Assembly: GCA_039619475.1 (NCBI GenBank)
Contig: CM077115.1
Location: 311,936,734 to 312,000,733 of the forward strand
Direction of reading: 5' to 3'
DNA length: 64,000 nucleotides
Source of the DNA: Icerya purchasi
Taxonomy: Eukaryota; Arthropoda; Insecta; Hemiptera; Monophlebidae
Part shown: positions 1-11,300 of the stretch, one piece after another
Layout: each line of letters starts with the position of its first letter
Position numbering within the stretch: position 1 is the stretch's first letter
Position numbers and translations under genes: made by a program
The notes under the pieces: generated by a model
The model's database searches: none
Told to the model about the DNA's origin: nothing
Seen by the model: only the letters and a program-made list of their open reading frames with translations

Positions 1-225
1 TAAAAACCCGATGTTGTAAATAGCGTAAAAACCCGATGTTGTAAATAGCGTAAAAACCCGATGTTGTAAATAGTGTAAAAACCCGATGTTGTAAATAGCG
101 TAAAAACCCGATGTTGTAAATAGTGTAAAAACCCGATGTTGTAAATAGCGTAAAAACCCGATGTTGTAAATAGCGTAAAAACCCGATGTTGTAAATAGCG
201 TAAAAACCCGATGTTGTAAATAGCG
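1..225. repeat. 25-bp tandem repeat array (nine units)
   Basis: Nine head-to-tail units of 25 bp start at 1, 26, 51 and so on. Each carries the core AAAACCCGATGTTGTAAATA, followed by GCG or, in a few units, GTG. The array is cut by the window edge, so its full length is unknown. It degenerates after 225 into a related AAAACCCGGTTACCG segment that is repeated once near 265. It lies about 200 bp upstream of a reverse transcriptase reading frame in the same intron, so it could be a 5' monomer array of that element or an independent minisatellite. Confidence 0.95.
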
Positions 226-435
226 TGAAAACCCGGTTACCGACTTTAGGCCGAAACTAGCATAAAAAACCGGTTACCGCTTATCTTATCGCAATATATT
301 TGTTATATTCAGCTCTCGAATGCATTTACGCTTTTAGTTTCTGTTTGTACATTGTTCGTCGTAGTTCTACGAAGTTGTGTTAATGTTTCAATATATTACA
401 TTTTTATACTTCTCGTCTGTTAATTCTTAACAGTT

Positions 436-1365
436 TTGTTGAATCGTATACTGCCGGTTTTACCTCACGATGATCGGCAATTTGGATTTACTAAGTCCCC
501 TTCCACGGCAACGCTTTTTGGCGAATTATCTAAGCAGATTGAGCGTGCGTTAAGTAAAAAGACTGCGATCGGCCTGCTGACGTTAGATATTAAAGGCGTG
601 TTTGATAACTGTTCGTGGCCAGTCTTATTCCACAAAATTAGAGCACTCAGGCTCGATTATAGAATAATCTCAATTTTAAGACAATACTTAGATTCCAGAA
701 CTATTAAATTTATTTACGAACATCAAACATATTTTCGAAATGTTACTCGCGGATGCCCGCAAGGATCGATTTTGGGCCCGATTTTTTGGAATTTGTATAT
801 TTCAGACTTATCGTTGATGGAGTTCCCGTCGGCAGTAACCAGATATTTCTATGCAGATGATCTAGCATTCGCGGTCACTTCTAACCATCGTCCCTCCATT
901 TGTAAATACTTCAAAATTACAATCAACAATATTTTAACCTATATGGAAAAATATCTTCTACAGTTGGACGAAAACAAGACTAATTTATTAATTATGCACA
1001 GGAAACGAAAAAGGGACTACTACAATTCGCTACATCTCTCTATACCGAACTTTAAAATTAATATCGTCGAATCACTGAAATATCTTGGTATTACATTAGA
1101 CTGTCGCTACAGTTTTAATCAACATTTCAAAAATTTGTCCAGTAAAGCTACAACGGTTCTAAATAAATTGCACTCCGTGTCTGGACGCACGTATGGGATG
1201 AGCACTAAACACCGTTTAATAATTTATAATATGCTAGTTGTTCCATTATTCAGATATTTACTTTTGAAACGTTTTATTAATGCTCGTAATTCTTTTAAAG
1301 ATGCATTCCCGTCAAACTTAATGTACAATTTTTTCAAAGTCTTGTCTTTTAGTCATCCGAAGTAG
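436..1365 (+). mobile_element. Non-LTR retrotransposon reverse transcriptase fragment (R1/I-like)
   Basis: An open frame of 309 residues contains the reverse transcriptase core: QFGFTKSPSTATLF near residue 16, TLDIKGVFDNCSWP near 48, TRGCPQGSILGPIFWNLY near 104, and the catalytic YFYADD near 137. It ends with thumb-like sequence (ESLKYLGITLD). The FDN.SWP arrangement resembles R1/LOA-type LINEs. No endonuclease or gag frame is visible upstream, so the copy is 5'-truncated or rearranged. The frame itself is unbroken, which suggests a fairly recent insertion. It sits in an intron of the TBC1D9-like gene, in the same orientation. The initiator used here is TTG, so the true start is unknown. Confidence 0.85.
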
Positions 1366-2177
1366 TTTGTGAATTTCCGTTGCAATTTTTCTTTTTACAC
1401 AGAGGTATGAATTCACAACTTTTTCGCCGAATTCTTTCAAGAGCCCAATTTCGTTAACTTCTGATCGGCAAATCTTGTTCTATCAGAGAATTGATTGTCC
1501 CTTACCCCTTCACGAGGGGCCTTTAGGTACAGATTGTTACAATGCTAAAATGGGACAGTATCGTGAAAAAAAAAGTAGTAAATTTTAAGTAATGTGCCAG
1601 ATAATTCTAATATTTGTTAACTTTTGATATACTGAGTTTCTAAAAATTTTCCAATCAACTTCTTGAAATTTCTGTTGATGCGATTAGTCTCCTTTACATC
1701 CAAATTAATAATAATTGAATAATCATCATTTTAGAAGTGTTATCTCAATAGGAATTTTTGTAGCATTTCAAAATAAAATTCTTACACATTCGTTATCGAA
1801 AAAAAGGAGTTTATGTGCTATGAATATCTTAACAACCTTCGATAATCGGTCACAAGTGTACATGATACTTTCCTTTTATTATAAGGTTAAGGTGTAAAAA
1901 ATTCAAAATTTATTAAACATCTTGTTTTAAATTTTTTTTTTTTCTTGTATCAACTACTAACATTGGTTTTTACTTTTGTTTGTGTTACCTATCCTCTTTT
2001 TGTTTTGCCCCTCGTCAGACTCTTGTGAAAAATTTTAAGTCACTTTTGCTGAAAAATACGTTTCGCGTAGAAGTTATAGCAGATCCTTATTTAACGAAAT
2101 AGTAGTTTTATTAAAAGTACTGCGATATTTATGACCGAATTAATATTTGAAACTTTTTGATGACTAGAGTGTATCAG

Positions 2178-2353
2178 TTCAAACGTTGCTCTACAACGCT
2201 TATAGCAAATACGGCTGCATAACAGCTGGTGAAATCGAACGCCTTCGTCTTTCGCAGAGGCTGCGGGTTGTTCAGTCGTTAGAAGATGGTCTCGGTCGGA
2301 ATGTTGTTCGTAGTATAGTTAACGACGGATATTTCAATCAAGAAGACCTTCAA
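2178..2353 (+). CDS. TBC1D9: TBC1D9-like exon a (post-TBC segment)
   Basis: The acceptor is TATCAG at 2172-2177 and the donor is CAA|GTAAGA, phase 0. It encodes [20 protein letters not shown] and onward to FNQEDLQ. Two bases before the first full codon belong to a codon split with an exon outside the window or not found. A foldback repeat begins only about 20 bp after the donor. Confidence 0.85.
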
Positions 2354-5300
2354 GTAAGAATACTTATCTAAATAATATTTTAAAAATTATGAAACACTAA
2401 ACACGTAAGTCTTTATTTTAAAAATAAAAGAAAATTCAAAAAATATCCCGACTTGTTTCGGAGAAACAACGCTGCACATTAATGGAAAGAACAGTATTAT
2501 GTAATGTAAAATTAGAAGTTGAAAATGTAAACAATGAAAACAAGGAAATTATCGAATTATGATTAAAGTCGATTTACAGATTAAATATCGAAACTCATTA
2601 AATGAATATTACGCAAATAAAATAAAAATAAACGATTTTAAAAACTATATATTAATATGTAATAATGGATTGTTATCTGGTTTATTTATGTTTAAAGTTA
2701 TCAACAAAACAGATGATAACAATCCATTATTACATATTAATATATAGCTTTTAAAATCGTTTATTTTTATTTTATTTTCGTAATATTCATTTAATGAGTT
2801 TCGATATTTAATCTGTAAATCGACTTTAATCATAATTCGATAATTTCCTTGTTTTCATTGTTTACATTTTCAACTTTTAACTTTACATTACATAATACTG
2901 TTCTTCCCATTAATGTGCAGCGTTGTTTCTTCGAAACAAGTCGGGATACTTTTTGAATTTTCTTTTATTTTTAAAATAAAGACTTGCGTGTTTCATAATT
3001 TTTAAAATATCATTTACAAAATTACACTTAAAAAATTACCGAAATATGTGTTATAATTATGTTAAAAAGAACACTTATGTATAAACTGTTTTTTTTTTTT
3101 ATATATTATCTACGATGAATTTCATAATAAAAAATGTTCATTAAGAAATATAATAATAAATATATGTGCAAGCGTAATGGCAGTCAAGTTAGGCCACCGG
3201 TACTTGCCTCTTGTTCTGGACTCAAGTCACTGTCTCAGTAGCATATACCGAATTTGAAGTTGAATATTGGTTATACTAGATAAATCTGGGAAAGTAAAGG
3301 TGGATCATTTCAAAAGAAGAACGGAATTGGCTACTCTTCTCGTAACAGTGTCGTTACATTATGAAAAGCTTAATTCCATAATCTCGGACACTGTCAAACG
3401 GTATGCCATTCTACTTAAATGCATCTTCATCATAAGACTGGTGAAGTAATCTTTCACTATCCTTAATTTTTTTCGTCCTCTTTCCTGAACGGTGACCTTA
3501 AATTTTCTTCTATACAGGGTCGTCCTCTCTTTAAGCCATCTATTTCCTCTCTTTCGTAACGCTTACACTCCCCTTCAATATCATCCTCAGTAAAGTATTA
3601 CCTTTAATATATATATATATAATATATAATATATAACCTATCCAGTTTCTTTTCCTCTTCGTTATCTCTTTCAATGAAGCCCGCTTCTGATCTATTCTTC
3701 TCAATAATTCTTTTTTTTTAACTTTCTTTCGTTCATTTTATTTTTAAAATTTTCATCGCATCCACATTTTAAAACTTTCCAATCTATTTCGCTCTTTCAA
3801 TCTTAATGGCCATATCTCTGAGCTACATATAATAAAACCCCAAAAAGCGGAACATCTTACCATTTTATTTTTCAATCCCAGGTTTGTCCATATAAAAAGT
3901 TTCTTTTCCTCCTAAAATTCTCTTTCTGATTTCATTTTCGCATCTTTAATTCTTTGTTTCTGCATCTTAAGAATCGACAGTCTCTTATTTCAATGCAACT
4001 TCATTTATATTTATTATTTCCTGATATTTTTTTTATTCTTTTAAATTCTTTAATAGCTAAATTGCGCCTAGCCGAAGATAGCTATTTAGCAATTATTTTT
4101 AATATCTTGTGCACATGGCTTGAATAGCTGCCTACCCAACGATAGGTGCTAAAAAAGAAGTTTTATTACAACTTTTATCCTAGACTAGATCCATTGATTT
4201 GATTCTGTCAAACTGTCGAACTTCTAGTGAATTTTCCAGCAACGCAAATGCCATATGTTCAGGCTTCCTTTTTCTCTATCACTTTCATTCCTGTTATAAA
4301 AAAATATTTTAGCCGAATTTTAAGGAAGAAAACCGCGTTGAGTGCGAGACAAAATGTGTTTATTTTTCTGAAATATGACATTTGTCGTTATAGGAATTAC
4401 TAGACTACGTTCGAGAAGAACTAATGAGCGTTCACAGAAGATTCAATTGTCCTGGTCCGGATAAATATGATCCTTCTCAACCACCATATAAAGCGTATCA
4501 TATTGATTTCGATTTGTTTCGCGTAATATTTGCCAGCGTATCACCTTGGAGAAAAGGTTCTAGTATAGACGATCTTGTGGCCCGTCTATTTCAGGTATAT
4601 ATAAAAATATGTATATTTATGTTTATATTAGAGAATTGCACGAGTACCTAAAAAGTAATCGAAGAAATAATTGCCGAGTACTGAACGAGATGTGAGTACG
4701 TACTCGACATCGTTTTGACAATGCATTGCCGATGACATTTATGTCATGATTACGAATAATATTTATCAGAACTGCATCGTAGCATAGTACATCGTGGCGG
4801 GTAGTCATCGTGTTTACGAGGCAATAATCATTTTATTCGAAGTCCGATAGGTGAATTAGTGCGCAAAAATATTATGTTTATGTATACCATATGTGTTGAA
4901 TAATCATTTCCTAAAATTTCTCGCCAGTTTCCTATTTCATCTACAATTCGGTATAGTGATAAGATGCGTTGTAGCCAGAGAAAAATTTATTTTTTGTTCG
5001 TAAAATCATTTTCGTCATTTAAAGTTATCAATCATGTCAAAATAAAGAATTTGACCTGCAAAATCGGTACGCCCTTAATCAATAGTACACGGTGAACAGT
5101 TGCATGGTGAAGTTCTGAAATTAATTGTTCGGTCGTTCGTGTATATTTGAAATTTGGAACTCTGTGCAACACAATGTCGATATTAGAAAAAATAAAGAGT
5201 GGTGAATATACAACAAAAGTATGTGGTAAAAGTAACGTGTGGACTTCTTTTAAAAAAAAATTGTGAAAGAAACTAATGGTATTGAAGAAGTGCAGCCATT

Positions 5301-8300
5301 TGTAATGTGTGTTAAGTGTGAATATATTTTTAAATACGGTAAAGGTTTGAGTCTGTCTAATTTAAAGAAACACTGTTGTTTTAATCATTGTTTGGATGTA
5401 ATGTTTTCGACATTAAATTTCAGTCGCATCACATTCATAAAATAACTACATTCTAATGGCCCGAATATAAACAACGACGGCTTTTAGAAGACAGTACGAG
5501 TGAAGAAATTTATACTCTTGTAAAGGAGGAACTAAATTGTTTTCTCGCAAATCGTGAAAGCTCTTCTGACACACTTCTTCTTTTAACTGCCCAGAGGGTA
5601 GAGCTTCATGTCAATACGTCAGATTGCAGTGATGTTGAAGATGATGTGTAGTTCTGTAATAAATGTGACGATATATTGACAACGATAACAAGTTAATGTT
5701 GAAATGGAGCTGTGCAAAGGAAGCCATACCACTGACTGAAATATATTACAATGGTGGCGAAGTCATGAAAAGGATTTCCCTTTATTGCACCAACTAGGAC
5801 GAAAAATCTTATGTATTCCTGTTTGCAGCGCCTTAAGTGAACGAGTGTTCAGTTCCGCAAACAGAGTGCTAGAAGATCGAGGAAGTAATCTGAAGGGAAA
5901 GAATATCAGTATCGAGATTCGAGCAGCAAGTATTGTGCGCGATCAGCTGTATAAGCTCAGTTCTAAACACGTATACATTTTATTGAATTTGAAAATTGGC
6001 GCGGTTTTTTTGTACGATGTTACCACACTTTAACGAGTCTGATGATTTATTTATTGTTTTTGTTTTAATTAATTTATAAACGGGATTCATATTGTGCCAT
6101 TATTGCAATTTTATAATGGAAAGTCGAGAAACAGAAACTGCAGCAAGTATAAATAATGTAAACTTAGAAAAGTAAGTTAATAAATCACATAACTTAATAC
6201 GCAAGTATTTACTGTTTACATACATTTTAATAATATACATGTGATTCGAGTGTTCACTGTTTACTATTTATATGCATTACAGAGAGATAATGGTGAAATC
6301 ATATGCTCAGCGTTGAAAAGAGTATCGAAAGGGGGAAAAAAATCACGTTTAGAGTTGAAAAAAAAACTTTGTTCCTGACGGGGGTCCCCCGACCACACTA
6401 TCTTTTTTTTTTTTTAAATTTGAGACTGGGTTATTTTCATTCTATAGACGTTATCATTGTATAGACACGTTTTGTTATATTCCGTTTTAAATGTAATAAA
6501 GTGAACTTTCTGATTTGAATTTATCTAATGTCTCATACAATGTTGTTATACATTCCTTCAGCAAAAGCAAAATCTCGCCGATGCCGAATACTGTTATACT
6601 CGCCGATGCTGATACGAAACAATGCGATTTCTGAAGTGCGTGATTCGTACGAGTATACACTGGGTAAACTCGTCTGACGAGTATTCGTACTTGTAATCCC
6701 GCGAAGTACTCTAATGTATATATGTATAATTATTTACTATTATACACTCCTCTCTTTTATAATTATATATATATGTACATTCATCTTTCGCTAATTTAAA
6801 AAATTCTAAACCGTTAATTACTCTCGATATAATTTAATCTTTCATTCGTTTTATATATTTCACTACGACGTTGTTTTATAAAAGCAAAAACATTCGTGTT
6901 TCATAGCTAATGGATTCTGATAATGATGGATATTTAGATTTCAAGGAGTTAGTCATTTCTTTAGGAGTAACGTGTTCCGCAGATACCACTCAAAGGCTTA
7001 CGTTGCTCTATCTGCTTCACTTACCACCGTTATTGCCGATGGCTGATTTGCAGACAACCGTTATTTCCGGTGAATTATTAAAATTTACTTACACGTGTTA
7101 AACGATTCTCGTTTTAATATGTTCTTGTTTGCTGTATTCTGTTTTAATTTCCGTAATACGCGATGATTAATTAAAGCGATTCAGAGGTTAACTAAATCTC
7201 CGATGTTATGAAATAGCTCATTTTTATTTCCTTTGTTTTATTTTTTTGTTTCTTTTTCCGGTTAAAGACGGCGCGGAAGTTGCCTGCGAAGCTGTAGAAT
7301 TTTTCGAAGAACTTAGTACTCCTCCTAGTCCGGTGTCTGTCAATTCGGATGATAACAGTCTTGAGTTAAATTCAGGTAGGTTCTCTATTTTCGTTTTAAA
7401 AATAACATTGTTACCGAAAGTGTGCACAATAAGTTTCTTTTTGTTATAGATATGCTTTTTTAGAGTGCGTAGAATTAAGGTAAAAAAAACTTTTGAAAAT
7501 TAACGTAATCAAAAAGCTTTCGGCTTCAGATATTTCATCTTCTTCATCCGTAACTTCTTCAATCGGTCATTTAAATTTTTTTTAATTCTTTCTTATTGTC
7601 GCATTATTAAAAAACGGTTCATGCGAATAATTATGGGAAAACGTTTCATTTTCTTTCTATAGTTCCTGATGTTCGCGTTCTTATTTATTGTCATTTAAGA
7701 TTAAAACGAAAAATAATGAAATTTAATTTCCCACCTCTCTAGTAATTTGGAAAATTAAATTAAAATGTTGCAAAAATTGTTCCATTTTTCGCTGACAGTT
7801 TTAAAACATCATTAAAACGCATGCTAGTTTCAACGAAATTATGTAATTGCATTTATGTGTATATGTACTTTAAAATGAAAATGAGCCATTTTCGCGCTGA
7901 GGGAATATGAAAATCCTGAAATGAAATCCGTAACGCTTTTGCGCCGCGTTTAAAATAATATCATTTATGCGCCAGAGGTAACTATCAAATGTTTAGGAAT
8001 TGCTTAATATACATAACTGAGATATTTGACAATTTTAGCTAAGAATCAAAAGTTTTGTTTTTGTTTTATTTAATTTTTTTCCTATGTAGCCCTTGCTTTT
8101 TACAATTGAATCTATTTATCATTTTTTATCTTCTTTATTCTCCTATATCTTTATAATGCGATATTTTAAACTGCTGCAGGGTTTTTTCCGCGGATCTAGT
8201 ACCACCTATTTCCTATTACGCGGACATTGTTAAGAAATACGGTATTAAATTTTATACGAATTTATTTCAACTACCGTCGTGTACTTCTCGTGTTATCAAA

Positions 8301-11300
8301 TTTATATCATCGTATATTCTACGGAGCTCACCTCTCCACTTTTATACATATTATCCGTTCTTATTCTTAATTTATATAGGCTTTCTGTTGTTCACGCGAT
8401 GTTCTCATTCCGATCGTATACTATAAAAAATTGCCTTTCCTTTATAATTCGGTTTATATTTGATATTTTACTTTGTACGTTGTAGTATGATTATTCCGCG
8501 TCTTTGACTTTTTTCTGTAAATTCTTTCTGCCATTGCTCTATTTGTGGTACATATTTTTTTCGGTGTAATTTCAAGTTTTCTATCGATCGATTTTGTTAA
8601 CTAATTTATCCATAGTAATGTTTCCATTCAATCTTTTTATGACATATATCCATTTCATATAATATTATTTTTCTGTATTTTTCTAATATTATTTAATATA
8701 TATATTGGAACGATTCATACTCTTAAATAAATAAAAATGTATCCAAAAAATAATTTTTTTTCAATTTTTTTCAATTTTTTTATTAGGATTTTTAAAATAA
8801 ATTACTCCTGCACTCTTATTGGCTTATTACGTTGTATAAACTTTTAATTATTTCGTTAAAAAAATAAAACTTAATTTACGGACGATACCACTCGCATTTA
8901 TTCATGGTAAAGAATTTAAATAATTTCATCGATTCTAGCTCGCTACGTTAGATGTTAATGATTTTTATATTTTTATCTCTTCTTTCTTCTAACAAGCGCT
9001 GTTTACTTCTGTTTAATTTTCTTCGATTTATGTGTAGGCGAGGACGATGTTTCAGATGTAAAGAGTTTGAAATCTTTACGAATTTTGTTAGGAAGTAACG
9101 GTAACCTAGCCAACAATAAGACGTTGCCACGTATGGATCAGCCTCACTTTATTGCTCTTTGGAAAACCATGTACGATATGTTCCAAACGGAATCAGATAC
9201 ACAGGAATTATTTCAAGCTTTGTCTTCCGTCGGTTAGTAACATTAAACTACACTTCGATTGATCGCGTGATTTTATATACAGCAGTTTTTTATTAATCAG
9301 TTTTTTACTCTTTCGAGTGGTTTATATTTTCTTGACTCTTTTAAGTTTTATTTGAAGATGTTCTAATAAATATTATTCTATCAGTGTCGTCCTATATAGG
9401 TAAGAAGATGAAATTCTAACAAAAATTCGCATTTATATATTTTTTATTTTTATTAATTTTCCGTTAATAATATTTGAATACACTTACATCAGTTTGAAAT
9501 GCATTTTTTCCCCCGAAGAGAACACGTTAAATTTGGAACAATGATAAAAGGTGTGACTTTTACGTACCATCACTAGTTACACATTTTTCCTACCTTTTGG
9601 GAAATTTGTGAATACTACGCTAATAAAAATCTTCTCTTTTTGCCGTGACCTATTCATTGAGCTATTTTTTCACTTCTTCATATGAATCAAAGCGCTATCA
9701 TCGTTGCAAAGAAGCGGTAATCGCTAGAAACCAAGTCTGGCGAGTAAGTTGCAGGGGCTAGCACTTCCAAAGTTGACCACTTCCAACGTATTGCAAATAG
9801 ATTGTGCCGTATGTGATGGAGCATTTCCATGAAGAAAAGTGACCTCGTGTTGCATTTTTTGATAGTCTGGTGTTGTTGGTAGCGTACCGGTTTTCGAAAA
9901 GTCCCAATTCAACAATTGTTAATGACACGCTGATTATAGAAAATCCAGAAATGATTTTAGTGGTAGGATTAACGCACACACAAGTAATAAGTTTCGTTTA
10001 TTATTATTATTGTTATTACCGTAATGGGTCTTTAAAAGGAAAAAGAAAAACAATAAAAATTTTTTTCTCAATGAAAACCTTTAAAAAAATAAATGAACAA
10101 ATAAAAATAAAAATATAAAAGTAAATACGATAAAAGATAGTTTCTAAACATTTTTTTCTTTAAAAGAAAAACAATAAAAAATTTCTTCACAATGAAAACC
10201 CTTAAATATAAGTGAGGATGGAAATAATAATAATGATAGGGAAAACGAAAAAAATATAATTTACGAAGTTGTAACGAGCGAGTTAGATTTTAGATTAGTT
10301 TCCAATGATGGACCGTGTAAACGTGTTCGAAACGTTTAAAAAGGTTTATTAATGTTAACGTGGTGGCTACCGAAAATTGTGATTTTGATACTTCGCGGTA
10401 TTACTTTCGCCTTTGATATCGTATTCATACGGAGGAAGTTAGCTCTATGTATTGGTGCGATATGATAATTTATATATGCATTTTACAGGTACGTTATTAC
10501 TTCAGTTGGGAGATGTCGGCAAGAAGTTTCTTCCATCAGCTATTCGAGAAATTGATAATGTAAGTTAATAATCATTAAATTAGGACTTGATTAAAAATTG
10601 GATTTAATCGTATCTTTTAAACAGTAAAAAGCACTATTTATTTACAGTTACACGCTGAGACTCTGCACCCGTTAAATATTTTACGCCGTATCATGCATCT
10701 ATTTTATTCGTATTTACTTGGAAAATAAATCAAATATGCGAGATTGATTTAATCAAAGTTTCAATTATATTTAGTACTTTTTAATTGTCTGCACGATTTA
10801 GTTTTTGATTATGTCAACAAAAATATTTCCCTTTTAATAAATTGCCGTTCGGTAATTTCTTTATAACGTCTTTTTATCTTAATCGTTTCAATTTAAAGCG
10901 AGGAATTTTTATGGTATTGTAAAATCTGCCTCAACTCTGCAGCCGGCGGATATAACTATGTAAGAATGATGCGCCGGGCAAGACTAAAGCGATTAATATG
11001 GGAGCGTTGACCGATTGACACGCTGAAGTAAAGCGGAATAATGTATTGAGATAATTGAGGATTAAAGTATTACATCAGAATATATGTAGTGATGCGTATT
11101 ATTGCATAATGAGAATTTGATGTCGAAAATTGAAATAATACAAATTACGCATCTGTGGAAAAGTGCAGGAAATGTGAAAAACACAGAGCGAGTGGTATCA
11201 TATAAAAACATTTGTGCCCTGCGATAGAACTTTAAAAGTAATGAAAGAAACATCTGCAGCCTCCTGGTGAGTCGTTGGAATGCGCACTCTTATTTGCACT

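Noticed and set aside
1..225. CRISPR-like array
   Set aside because: The 25-bp units are directly contiguous with no variable spacers, and the surrounding genes are eukaryotic; it is a simple minisatellite.
2559..2833. Two near-identical 62-codon frames on opposite strands
   Set aside because: They are mirror images produced by the arms of the palindrome, not genes.
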